The translations under genes and the position numbers were made by a program. Source: Bursaphelenchus xylophilus (lineage: Eukaryota > Nematoda > Chromadorea > Rhabditida > Aphelenchoididae). From it: 64,000 nucleotides of DNA. Of this stretch, positions 51,366-62,429 are shown in pieces; the first letter of the stretch is position 1, and every line of letters begins with the position of its first letter. The notes under the pieces were generated by a model. That model worked only from the letters and a program-made list of their open reading frames with translations, was not told the DNA's origin and ran no database searches. Location: contig CAJFCV020000001.1 in NCBI GenBank assembly GCA_904066235.2, forward strand, positions 14,131,291 through 14,195,290, given 5' to 3'.

Positions 51366-54300
51366 AGTGTTTATAATATGTAATTTAAAAATACTAATAG
51401 TATTAGTGTGTCGGGAAAATAATGTGGACTTGTCGTGGCAAAATTTGTGACCTCCTTGGGAGGCGCACATCAGATCTCCAGCCTCTTTTAGCCTTTGCAA
51501 AGCGCTGATAGGGGTCTCCAAAATAATCCACATTATTTTCCCGACAGAAAAACTGAGTATCCGCATCTCCCCCATTCCTGATGACCGTGCGAAAACGAAG
51601 AGCCGATTAACCGCAATAGTCTGAAGAAATTCCGAAAAAAGGGAGATGTTTGAGGAGGAAACTCGGAGAAACGTTTCGAAGACCTAACCAAATTTCGCGG
51701 TTTTCTTGCCTCAGGCCCTGTTTTGAGACGATTGCGCACGTGGCCACGGGGGGTTAGCACTTCGTTTTAGTGCCTGTTTAGTGATGTCCTAGAGGTGAGA
51801 GGAAACTTTGTATAACTACTCTAGAAGGGTGGCATTTTTGTTGGTTTTTTCACGTGGAATTGGCAATGATGATATGGTCGATTTTGCCATGAAAAATTTC
51901 ATATATATTTCTACCGTAGAGAGTGATGTTTCCATAAAAAATCATTTTTTTCTGTGCGAAATTTGCAAAAAAAAATCCGAAAAAATCTAGGGCGCAGCTC
52001 GAAAAAAATCACACAATTAATCACTTTTTTCGAATTTCGCCATGAAAAATTTCATATCTATTGCTACCGTAGAGAGTGATGTTTCCATAAAAAATCAATT
52101 TTTTCCGCACAAAATTGGCAAAGATATGGCCAAAAAGTGTTTTGTTCCCTAACCGCGTGAAACATCGTTGAATTTTTCTTCTCTTACTGAAATTTGAGAG
52201 CTCAAGTTCTCGAGGATTGAACTACAGTGGCGGACCTGATCCAGTGGCAAAAGACGTACCATTTTGTATCCGGGGAGTATCAAAAAATGTAGCAAAATAC
52301 CTCCCTCTACAAGTGAAAAAACTCCGGTTTCAAAAGCGCGCCCTTCAAAACAGAGTTTTTGCAGTTGGAGATGGAGGCATTTTTCGCATTTCTTGATACT
52401 TCCCGGATGCAAAATTGTACGTTTTTTGCCATTGGATGAGGTCCGTCACTGTACTCGCATTGCGTATTCGAAATTTTTTGAATCTCCCGCGACGTATAAA
52501 ATGTGTCAGCTAAAAGTTTTGGACATCAAAACTTTTCATCAGAACTTGCATTTACATCCCCGTCGAATTTTTGTTTAATTTTACAAGGGAGACATTTTAT
52601 ACGATCAAGCATGTTTCGTCGTATAAAATGTACCAATATTGGAATTTTGTAATAAAATTTCCCCATGGGTGCTCTAATTCTAATTTCCATTACATTTTTC
52701 GCAAATTTCACGAAAGTGACATTTTATACGATCAAACATACTTGATCGTATAAAATGTCTCCCATTCAAATTTTGTGGCAAAATAGGTATCTCCAAAGTG
52801 CGCGCAACATTTGAAGAAAATCTGAGCGTCGCACTTATGTTTTTTTTTACTTCGAAAATCCACAAAATTTCCCCAAGATATCCGGCCTAAGGTCTTCAAA
52901 AAAAAGACGCGAGAATCCTCATAAAATTTCCTCCGATTTCCCGGCGAAAAGGAGCTCAAGAGAAAAAAGGAAGCGCTTCCGTGTAATCCGCGGAAATGAC
53001 CTCTTCAGAAAACGTTGAAAACTTGGCCGAAAAACGGCAACCGTGAAATTTGCTCGAGACCGTTTATTAGTTATTTCTTGAGGGGTTTTTGGAATTTTCG
53101 AAACCTATAAACAAGTGTATTTCACAAGGATTTGAAGGGGTTTTTTTATATATATTTATTTTGCCGATAAGTTGGGAAGCAATGGGAGAAAAAGGTCAAA
53201 GAATATATGTTTTCAAGATCGCTAGGTTTCACAATGACTTGGGAGAAACCCAAAATGACTATTTGCCCTCAGGCAGTCTATAAGAGCCGATTTTAAAAAA
53301 AATTTCCGTGTACTCCTTCAAATATCAGTCTGTCGGGAAAATAATATGGATTTGTCGCAGCAAAATGTCTCGTCTATTCGCGGTCGTACACCAAATCTCC
53401 AGCCGCGGCACCATCTTCGCAAGGCGAATTCAAAGGCACGACACATCCACATTATTTTTCCGACTGATGAGGAAAATCGAATTTTTTCAAAAACAAAAAA
53501 AATTTGCCGGATTAACAGGTTAAGGACGCCAATTTCGATGCTCAGATTTTTCCAACGGGCACGTGCCACTTTATACGATGAAACATGTTTAATCGTATAA
53601 AATGTCTCCGAATAGGCTTTTTTAGTGATATCAGTCTACAGGTCAAAAAAGCCAGCTTTTCATGTACAAGATTGTATTTGTAGGTGACATGTTATACGAT
53701 GAAACATGTTTGATCGTATAAAATATCTCTCTTTAAAACTTTGCAAATTACCTTCAAAATGGTCTACAAATTAACCCCTAAAGACCTTAGTCCCCGGTTT
53801 GCAGTGGGTGCTGAGATATTGAACGATCTTTGCGGCCGAGAGAGTGCGTGAAATGTGGAGAGCGGTCAGAGAAAACACTTTTGGCAATATCTTTAGTTTT
53901 GTGGGGTAAAAATTATTTTTTTGTGAAAACATCACCCTCTATGGTAGAAATGTGCATGAAAATTTTCATGCCAACAATTGCAAAAAAACGTAATTTTTAT
54001 GCCAAATTTCGGCCTAAAAATCTTGGCCGTTTCTGCAAAGCGCGATTTAGGAGCTTCGCATATGGATCACAAAAAATTTTTTCAATTTATGTGACAAGTT
54101 TCATCAAAATCTCGGTTTCGCTTCAAGCATTTTCCCTATAAGCTTGAAGAAAAAACTTTGAATTAAAAAAAACCCCTGAGGCAATATTGCAAAAAAACTA
54201 TACCACCAAAAACCTGAACCCTTTTTGATTCCCCAAACATAATTTTTATAAATTTCCCTCCATTATTTCCCAAGTTATGGACAAAAAACCTCCAACTATG

Positions 54301-54409
54301 ACTCATCCACCATGTGCAATATAAATTTTCCATTTCCACGTTTACGCTATGCACGGGATATTCGTAAAAGTGGGTCCGCTCGGCTTGGGGCAATCTGTTT
54401 TCTCAATTT
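51366..54409. other. 3-kb intergenic region filled with dispersed elements
   Basis: No gene seen. In order: MITE of the GTGTCGGGAAAATAATG type (51405-51547); dispersed TTTCTACCGTAGAG family (51905-52190); MITE of the CAGTGGCGGACC type (52225-52451); palindromes at 52589-52631, 52716-52761, 53562-53608 and 53684-53729; MITE 53326-53467 (CAGTCTGTCGGGAAAATAAT); dispersed family, reversed (53800-53970). 54100-54400 shows nothing recognised. Confidence 0.7.
52225..52451. mobile_element. Complete MITE of the CAGTGGCGGACCTGATCC family
   Basis: The clearest copy of the family. ACAGTGGCGGACCTGATCCA on the left pairs with GGATGAGGTCCGTCACTGTA on the right, with GGGAGTATCAAAAA mirrored by TTGATACTTCCC. 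It is flanked by TA. Confidence 0.85.
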
Positions 54410-54713
54410 TTGGCGCGCCGCATGAAGATCCGCGTCTGGGGAATTGGAGGCGATTACGCGATCCCTTCCGGCACAATGCCGCGCTTTATGGGCGCCCAAC
54501 AGATTATTATTTACAACGTTCCGGCGGAGATTTGCAGTCGTGCAACTGGCTGGTATTTAGAGATTTTTAGAAATTTGAATTTTTGGTCTAAAAAATAAAA
54601 CAATTTAGTTTTCAGAGACCAAACTTCAAAGGCCCGGAAGCGTTTTGATGATTGACACCTCAGACGCCATGCTACAGACAATCCGAGGACACATTGGACG
54701 AGTTTATTTGGTG
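54410..54713 (+). pseudogene. Doubtful gene fragment or degraded gene
   Basis: 54418-54553 is markedly GC-rich compared with its surroundings and open (beginning MKIRVWGIGGDYAIPSG in one frame). 54617-54713 is open between a TTTTCAG acceptor and a GTGAGT donor (QRPGSVLMIDTSDAMLQTIR). No clean GT donor joins the two in that frame; the only GT/phase match uses another frame of the first piece. It may be a real small gene I have mis-modelled, or a fragment. No family recognised. Confidence 0.3.
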
Positions 54714-54946
54714 AGTTGATTTCATTTTTTTTCTATTCAAAACTATGGGGGTTCGGTATAGTGCTAGCCCGTTCGCAATGTCACTGGAGTTTATCAGAAA
54801 GAGATCACGGCCTTCTGGAGATAAGCTATACCTTGTTAATATCTCTACTATAGAGGAGATTTTAACAAGGAAAGTGTCCAATATAACGCTTAGATCTCTT
54901 AGATCTTTCTTAAATCTTGCGCACACTTTGAGCGTGGACCACATAC

Positions 54947-55340
54947 ACAGGGTCTTACAAAAAACGTGAAGGAAAGTGGAAGGCTATAACTTCCGGCGGA
55001 GGCGGCGCAGAGACTTCGTATTTGAAATATGTATTTTTAAAAGACATTAGTTTTTGTCTACGAAATAACAAGCTTTTAAAGTGCAAACTGAGGTCGCTAC
55101 GACTTTCTGAAGTAGAGGCATCTCTACCCCGAAAACCAGGTTTTTTCGGTTGAAAATGATCGAGAAATTTCGGACTTTTCGGTTGAAAATCACCAGGAAA
55201 TGTCGGATTTTTTGGGGGTTTCTTGATATAGTCTTTAAGAACACGTAAAAAAAATTGCAAGTGTTGGCACTTTCCTCCTCTTTTTCAACATCACTCATAT
55301 CGAAACTCCACTTTCCTTCACGTTTTTTGTAAGACCCTGT
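54947..55340. mobile_element. 394-bp MITE with ACAGGGTCTTACAAAAAACG ends
   Basis: The left end ACAGGGTCTTACAAAAAACG plus TGAAGGAAAG is mirrored exactly at the right end (CTTTCCTTCACGTTTTTTGT and AAGACCCTGT). A diverged, reversed copy is at 32540-32956. Open frames within both copies agree because the DNA is shared, not because of protein selection. Confidence 0.88.
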
Positions 55341-55345
55341 ATTTT

Positions 55346-55474
55346 AGTCTGTCGGGAAAATAATGAGTCGCAACGCAGCCGAGAAGATGAATTGCATCGC
55401 CGCAAAATCAAATTATCTTTCCATTTCAGCGACACGATCAGCGAAATTGCGCTCATTATTTTTCCGACAGACTG
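55346..55474. mobile_element. MITE of the CAGTCTGTCGGGAAAATAAT family
   Basis: Left end TAGTCTGTCGGGAAAATAAT, right end CATTATTTTTCCGACAGACTG. It starts only five bases after the end of the 394-bp MITE. Confidence 0.85.
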
Positions 55475-57413
55475 GTAAATACTAAGCCGTTTGTAAAGTC
55501 GCTCTAGTGATTTGGACACTGCGCGGAAACTAAGGTCTACTTTGCACTCTGAAATTCCTTGTTTTTTTGCAAGGAAAACGTGCTTTTTGGCTAGCGCTTG
55601 CAATAAATCTTTCTGCAAGCCTTTAGCACTGTGAAATTCGAAAATCGCCGCAACGACAATTGCAGCGTGCGAAAAGTGGCAAAATGGACTGTGACAAAAA
55701 AATCGCACTTTTCAAAAAGAGTGCTGATTATATAATTTTCGGCTGGCTTCCCGCCGAATCTCCCGCTCCACATAGTAATTACAGTAAGCCGTGTCGTTGC
55801 AATAGCATTTGTTGAGATTCGGCTCCATTAAAAATTGAGTAGGGACTGGCTTTTGAGGCAGGCATAAATGAAAAAAGTCCGCGTCGTTTTGTCCGGGTCG
55901 GATATCAATGGAAGAACAGTCTGGAAAGAACCGAAATTTTACAGTGGCGGACTTGATCCAGGGGAAAAAAAGGTACCATGTTGCATCCGGAAAGTGTTAA
56001 AAAATGTAGCAAATAACTCCCTTTCCAATCGAAAAAACGCCGGGTTCAAAAGCGCGCCCGCTCTTTTTGTGAGGGCCCTTCAAAACGGAGTTTTTTTTAT
56101 TTGAAGAGGGTCGCATTTTGCTACATTTTTTGACACTTCCCGGATGCCAAATGCTACGTTTTTTTCCACTATATCAGGTCAGTCACTGTACACTGTTTAG
56201 CCTTAATCTCTCGATTTCCTATAAAACGGTATCGTTGACCCGAACTGTCGCGACCCGAGCTTTCCCTGACCCGAAAAGTGCGTCAAGACGTCTGTTTTTG
56301 ACAGCTCAGTTTTGAGATTTCTACTCCTTTTTTTTGCGGGCGCACTAAATCTTGCGCTTTTACATCTTATGAGAATGTTTGCTAGGCTCAATGACTCAAC
56401 TCCCAGCACTAAGAAACAGGTTACCTTGGCGCTGAGTCTCAATTGTAATCATGCCAGAGGTAAGAAGACTAATTATTGAAGTACCCCAAGTGCAACGCTC
56501 AAATTTTAATGAAACTTGGCACAGATTTAGAATGATTTTTAATAAGATATATGCAAGAATCCTAGCTCGCGCTTTTCAGAAACAACCGAGAGTTTTGGAT
56601 CGAAAGTTGGTGAAAAGTTAACATTTTTTATCGAGTTTTGGCACGAAAATTTTCATGCCTATTTCTACCATAGAGGGTAATGTTTTCACAAAAAATCAAT
56701 TTTTTCCACGTCAAACTAGTAAAGTTATGGCAAAAAGTGTCTTTTCTCTGACCGCTCTCCGCATTTCACGTACTCTCTCGGCGACAAAGATCGTTCAATA
56801 TCTCCGCTGCTCCTGCAAAGCGCGAGCTAAAACTTTCATGAATTGATATTTAGTACATGCCCAACTTGTATGCAAAATTTAAAGAAAATCTGAGCGTCGC
56901 ACTTGGAGTACTTCCCTTGCAAACTCAACAGGTTAAACCCGCAATTTTCCCCCTCTAATTCCCCTTTTTCTCGACATTTTTGCTGCGCTATATCTTCTGC
57001 TTTCCCCGTTCCCCCACCCGCATCGTAATTTGCATAGTTTGAGCTGTTCGTTCCAAATGCCGGCGGGCGGAATGGGCGAAACCGAGCGTCTGCACCGGAA
57101 GCGCCTGTAATTCGGAGGATGCTAATCAGTTTTCTTTTCAACATTCAGAAGTTGAAAGGGGAGATTCTGGAATCTTTTCCTCAAACTTCGTTGTTACTTT
57201 TTGAAGGCCAGGCGTTACTCTAGTTATTCGGAGCGAAAATCTATCGTAAATTTATGTGAGACGAACCCAAATGGACCGTATTCCTACTTCTCTGGGCTTT
57301 TTACGTATTCAGAATCGTTAAAGAAGCTGGATTCTTCGTCTCATGCCAAGGATAAGACTCTAATCCTGTCATAAATTGGATTTAATCGCTTGCTAACCCG
57401 TTAAATATTCGGG
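55475..57413. other. Intergenic upstream of the Ala/Gln/His-rich gene
   Basis: 55942-56188 is a MITE of the CAGTGGCGGAC family. 56225-56290 is a solo end of the outer nested element of gene B (TTGACCCGAACTGTCGCGAC). 56640-56840 is a member of the dispersed TTTCTACC/CTGACCGCTCTCC family. 56900-57410 is GC-richer and without repeats I can see, and probably holds the promoter of the next gene. Confidence 0.6.
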
Positions 57414-60400
57414 ATGAGCGATGATTCTGATGGTTTCTCTCCTAAAACCCCTAGTAATCCTGTGGCTACCTCAACGGGTGAATTTAGCCCCGCTGCAGCG
57501 GCGTCAGATCAAATTAAGTTCAATGCAGAGCCCGCAGTGCCCTCAGATCAATTTAACCCCACTGCAACACCCGCAGCGCCTCTGCAACGACGCCGAACCA
57601 TCGTCCGTCAAAAGCGAGTGGCCGAAGTCAAGCCCAAGCTTAGCATGGACCTGCGCGGCCTTACGGTCGCCGACAGCGCGCCCAGCCAACTGGCGTGGGA
57701 CTTCCTGCGTCGCAAACTCACTCCCCAGCCCCTCAGCGTCGACCACTCCGCCACACTGTGGGCGCGTCGCCGCTCCAGTCAGCCCAGCGCCGACTGGACC
57801 GCCTCGCAAGACGCCAGGGTCGGGTTCGACCTGCCCGAAGGCCTGAGCTGCGACTCCGGCTCCATGGCGCGCCGCAAACACTCGCTGTGGGGCATGAGCG
57901 CCGCGCAGCTGCAGTTCCTGCGCGAGCAGCACGAAAAGGAGCGCGAGGAGCGGCAGCGGTCCGCCTACGAGCAGGAGCTGCTCGAGCTGCAGCTGCAGCA
58001 CCAGTACTGGCTCATGCAGCAGCACAACTACCGCGCCCCCAAACATCAGCATCTGCTGCAGAAACGCTCCCAGCCCCCCATGTATTATCATAATGTGTCT
58101 GCAGTGATCTCCGGCCCGTACGCGCAGAACCCGGCGCTCGTGCAGCACTCGCAAACACAAATGTTCGGTGGGAGGAAGGCGACCCAGGCCGGCTTCTTGA
58201 ATGCGTTGCCGATACGCGCCGCGACTGTCGCGGGACCGGGTAAGCATTGATGTTGTATTATGTGGTGTTGTACTACGTATACTCATCTCGTTGTCGTTGC
58301 TTCAAAGTCCTCTTTTTATCAGTCTGTCGGGAAAATAATGAGCACCCTGTCGCATCGAAAATCGCTTCGCCCCCGAGAAAATAAATTTTGGAGCGACGAC
58401 AGAGCGTCATTATTTTCCCGACAGACTAAAATCAGTCTGTCGGGAAAAGAATGTGGATTTGCTGCGCCTTGGAATCCTCCCATCATCCCTTTGCAAATGC
58501 TGCTGGACATTTTACGAGACATTTTGCTGCGACAAATCCACATTATTTTCCCGACAGACTGATATTTTTACTTGTCTTTTCTCAACTGACAAACACTTCA
58601 TTTCAAAAAAATATCAAAAATGAGAGCTAAACGCGATGTGCATTGGTGGTTCAGTGGTAGAATGCTCGCCTGCCACGCGGGCGACCCGGGTTCGATTCCC
58701 GGCCAATGCAACTCGCTTTTTGATGGATTCAAAAGATTTTTGGGGTTTCTTTTCAATCTGAATATATTGTAGAGTACTTCTTTTTACTTTTTACAAGTTT
58801 TAATAACCTTGAAACACTGTTTTTGAACGCAAAGTTTTAATTTTTTTGAATTTTTTCGAATTTTAAGCAAAGTTTCGGTTTTTTTCTTCGTCTTTTTGAA
58901 AATTTAAAATGTTTTTTTGCCTGCCAATTACACTTTTGACGTACTCTTTTTCTAAATTTTCTTCCCCAATCGCATTTCAATGCTATTCGAAGTCTTTCCG
59001 ATTTTCAAATCAAACATGTTTCATCGTATAAAATGTCCACAAGCTCTATTTCGTCTTAACTGTTGCATTCCACCTGCTCCAAATGGTTTCCACATCTCAG
59101 TTGTCGTTCGTTTCGACCCGCACAACCTTTTAATCCCATTTTTCTGACTGTTTAGGTACAGCAGCGGCCGCGGCGGCCGCCGTCGCCGCCGCAACCGCCT
59201 CCTCGGCGGGGGCGTTCCGGACCGCACCCAATGGCGGGATATTGCCTCCGAATAAGCGCGATTCCATGGCCGCTATCGCGGATTTGCTGGTGGCAACTGG
59301 AGGCGGCAGGAAACCGCCGAGATACGGTAGGTTTTGGGGGAATTTTTGGGGAAATTTTTAAAAAGAAAAAAAAAATAAAAAAATGTAGTGTTATCTCATC
59401 TATTCCTGAACCCTTTCCCAATAAAATTGCCGACTTCAAAAGCAATACAATGACGGACTTGATCCAGTGGCAAAAAACGTACCATTTTCTATCCGGGAAG
59501 TATCAAAAAATATGGCAAAATGCCTCCCTCTCCAACTAAAAAAACCTTCGTTTTGAAGGCCCTCAAAAAATTACGAGCGCGCTTTTGAAACCGGAGTTTT
59601 TTCACGTGCAGATAGATTTATTTTGCCACATTTTTGATACTTCCCGGATGCAAAACGGTACATTTTTTGCCACTGGACCATTTCGGCCACTGTAACTCAA
59701 GAAGCGCAAAGCGCCAAAAATGGGAGTTATCCCGGAGATTCTGAGCCCGGAATCCGATAAAAAACAGAGCAAAATGAGAGCATAATCAAGTGTGCATTGG
59801 TGGTTCAGTGGTAGAATGCTCGCCTGCCACGCGGGCGACCCGGGTTCGATTCCCGGCCAATGCAACTCGTTTTTTGATGGATTCAAAAGATTTTTGGGGT
59901 TTCTTTTCGATCTGGATATATTGTAAACTACTTTTTTTAGCTTATTGCAATTATTAATGCCTTTGAAAGTATGTTTTTCAACACAAAATTTGGATTTTTT
60001 CACATTTTTTTCAAACTTTCAGCTTTTTTTGGAATTTGTCGTCATTTTTGATGAATTTCAAGGCTTTTAGCTGTATTTTCATATCACTTTTCCTCATACA
60101 TTATAACAGAGAAACTTTCACTTGTTTCTAACGGCAAAAATACAGTTTTTTCTTTAGAAGTTATTTTTTGCCACTTTTCTCGAATTTTTCACTTTTTTCA
60201 ATTTTCAAATAATTTTTTGGCTTTTTCTGATAAAAACTGAACTTAAATCTTCAAAATAACCTTAATTTTTCCCAAAAATTTTCTTGCCACCCTCAATCTT
60301 GCCGTACATTGTCCAAATTTCACGCATTTCCCCGCGGCTTCCCTTGTCTTGGCTCTGTTCCGTCTAATTATAACATTTCCTTTCAATTTTCCCCGCTTTA

Positions 60401-61072
60401 TTAATTCCATTCGCCCTTATTTGGCGCATTACTCATCCCGCAAATTGGCGGCGCATCTTTGGCCTCCACAGCCAGTGGGTTTATTCTCGGCGGCGTCTCG
60501 GGGGGATTCGGTTATTCTTCAAATTTGCCCGCGAAAAAAACAATCCGCCGATATGCCTGTTGAACTTTGCGCCTGAGGCGGAATTCGTGGGTGGTTGGAA
60601 GTGCCCAGAGGACTGTTGGGGAGGCCATGTTTCGCCTGTGTCATGTGTAATATCAGATATTTGGAATGTTTGGGAAAAATGATGACGTCATGTTTCAACT
60701 GAGTATTTGATGACATTACCAGCGATTTTTTGGCAATTTCTTTGGAGTCAATGATAGATTAAGACTTGAACTACGATATTATCAACGGTTTCTCCATTAT
60801 CTACCGGACCTTTAAACTTTATCGACCAAAGAAGATTAGATGTCATGGATAATATTTTGATGTCTCCACTGCTCAATAACTGATATATAATCGGCCGAAA
60901 CAGCCTGTAAATCGTAGCAAAATGCATCTGCTACATCCCACTTACACCTATAATGGAGGACACTCGCCGCAGCAATTTTATCCGGCCTTAAATCTCCATC
61001 TTCCACATCCGGTACAGGCTATGATCTCGTCGATGGAACAAAGCCAGGAAAAAACGGAAATCAAGGATATTT
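57414..61072 (+). CDS. Ala/Gln/His-rich protein of unknown function, 3' end not resolved
   Basis: I do not recognise this protein. Exon 1 (57414-58239) starts MSDDSDGFSPKTPSNP and exon 2 (59156-59326) joins it in phase (CCG G/GT). A third piece, 60918-61072, is open (YTYNGGHSPQQFYPALN...) and ends at a GTGAGT donor, but its phase does not fit exon 2, so one exon is missing or it starts a separate transcript. Visible features are basic patches (RRRTIVRQKR), a Gln/Glu-rich probable coiled coil (FLREQHEKEREERQRSAYEQ onward), poly-Ala in exon 2, and KRDSMAAIADLL. No signal peptide or membrane span. Low-complexity Gln/Ala content suggests a nuclear or RNA-associated protein, which is a guess. Exon 1 is very GC-rich. 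The introns contain MITEs and tRNA genes. Confidence 0.7.
58320..58427. mobile_element. MITE of the CAGTCTGTCGGGAAAATAAT family, tandem copy 1
   Basis: Perfect ends CAGTCTGTCGGGAAAATAAT and the complement. Five bases separate it from the next copy. Confidence 0.9.
58433..58561. mobile_element. MITE of the CAGTCTGTCGGGAAAATAAT family, tandem copy 2
   Basis: Ends CAGTCTGTCGGGAAAAGAAT and the complement of the standard end. Its inner sequence (TGTGGATTTG...CAAATCCACA) belongs to a different subgroup from copy 1 (GAGCACCCTGTCGC). Confidence 0.9.
58640..58710 (+). tRNA. tRNA-Gly (anticodon GCC), copy 1
   Basis: 71 bases with a full cloverleaf: acceptor GCATTGG/CCAATGC, A box TGGTTCAGTGG, anticodon loop TGCCACG giving GCC, B box GGTTCGATTCC. 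It lies in intron 1 of the Ala/Gln/His-rich gene, same strand, with a T run after the following 10 bases. Confidence 0.97.
59013..59036. repeat. Half of the AAACATGTTT palindrome
   Basis: AAACATGTTTCATCGTATAA then AATGTCC, without the other arm. Confidence 0.75.
59445..59694. mobile_element. MITE of the CAGTGGCGGACCTGATCC family in intron 2
   Basis: TGACGGACTTGATCCAGTGG on the left and GCCACTGGACC...CACTGTA on the right, with TCCGGGAAGTATCAAAAA mirrored by TTTTTGATACTTCCCGGA. Confidence 0.82.
59794..59864 (+). tRNA. tRNA-Gly (anticodon GCC), copy 2
   Basis: Identical to copy 1 over all 71 bases. The downstream 70 bases (ACTCGTTTTTTGATGGATTC, GATTTTTGGGGTTTCTTTTC) also match copy 1 closely, so the flanks were copied with it. 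Confidence 0.97.
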
Positions 61073-61152
61073 GTGAGTTGGATGATAAATTAGCATTGGA
61101 AATTATTTTTTTCCGATAAAAAATAAAGCAAGATGAGAGTAAAACAAGGCGT

Positions 61153-61223
61153 GCATTGGTGGTTCAGTGGTAGAATGCTCGCCTGCCACGCGGGCGACCC
61201 GGGTTCGATTCCCGGCCAATGCA
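61153..61223 (+). tRNA. tRNA-Gly (anticodon GCC), copy 3
   Basis: Identical 71 bases again, with the same downstream flank (TTCGCTTTTTGATGGGTTCA). An upstream AAGATGAGAGTAAAAC matches GAGAGC/AATGAGAG upstream of copies 1 and 2. Confidence 0.97.
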
Positions 61224-62429
61224 ATTCGCTTTTTGATGGGTTCAAAAGATTTTTGGGGTTTCTTTTCGATCTGTATATATTTGTAAACTACTTCTTTTAG
61301 CTTATGACAGCTTTCTACGTCTTTCAAGCTCTGTTTTTGAATACAAAATTTGATTTTTTTCGAATTTGAACAATCTTTCGGACTTTTCCCCCATTTTTCA
61401 TAAATTTACGGGTGTTTTAGGTTGCCTTTAGGTATTTTTTAATTGTAAACAGCGTGTTTTTAATCAACACGTGGTTTGCAACCTTCAAACCTTAAATTTT
61501 CAACAACAACATTGATTTTTCTAATATATTTTTTTATTTTTTGCATAAAAAAAATTTAAAATTTAATATTGAAAATTTGTTTGATGTTTAAATTTTTTAC
61601 AAAATTCTCATTTAAAAAAATAAAACTATTAATAGTAACTTTTTGTTAAAAAATTTCCATTTACTCCAATTTCCCCCCATCTTTATTCGAATGAGTGTGC
61701 GCAAAAAAGCCGTGCCCTTATTTGGAGCCGTCTTCATTACTTTCAATTTTGCATTCCCGTCCCATCAGTCTTAATTCCCTCAATTCGTGCTGTCCCCGCA
61801 AACAAAAAAACTATGCTCCATGGCTTTTTTCGGGATAACATCACGCATATTTTTATAGGTTATGGGAACGGTGGTTGGTGAAATTAATAATAGTATAGTA
61901 TAATAAAAATGGCTTTTAAATTTTTATTTTTTTAGGGGCTAGTGATAACTTAGTAGTGCTATATTTTAACATAGGTTTGAAATAAAGATAAATAAAGTTT
62001 TTTTTTAAAATATTTTTCGGATTTTTTTGGATATAATATTGTTTTTTTTACTTTTTTTAAGATTAAAATTAAATGAAGTCAAAAAAGTCTAAATATCGAA
62101 AAAAAAACTTTTTCTCACATTTTTTTACTTTTTTTATTTATTTATTTTTTTTTTTTTTGAAATTTAATAATTTTTATTTTATTTTTAAAGATGTAAAGAA
62201 ACAAATTAAAAACATATTTTTTTTATTATATTTTTTTTATCTTTCAAATAAAAAAAAGCCTAAACATCGAAAAAATTGCAACAACTTTTTCTCACATTTT
62301 TTTACTTTTTTTATTTTAGTTATTTTTAGAAATTCATTTATTTTTATTTTATTTTTAAACATGTAAAGAAACAAATTAAAACATCCTTTTTTTATTTTTT
62401 TTAACCTTCTCGACATTTTCTTTTTTTCA
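61224..62429. other. AT-rich region without recognisable genes
   Basis: After the tRNA flank the sequence becomes very AT-rich with long T and A runs. 62080-62140 and 62255-62315 share CATCGAAAAAA and CTCACATTTTTTTACTTTTT, a diverged direct repeat of about 180 bp. No gene seen. Confidence 0.5.

Noticed and set aside
57543..58286. 247-codon open frame on the minus strand
   Set aside because: It is the antisense shadow of the GC-rich exon 1 of the Ala/Gln/His-rich gene, which has a proper start, splice donor and in-phase next exon.
60349..60616. Possible exon in intron 2 of the Ala/Gln/His-rich gene
   Set aside because: It is open and GC-richer, but I could not find a donor and acceptor that fit the phases on both sides. 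It remains a candidate for the missing exon.
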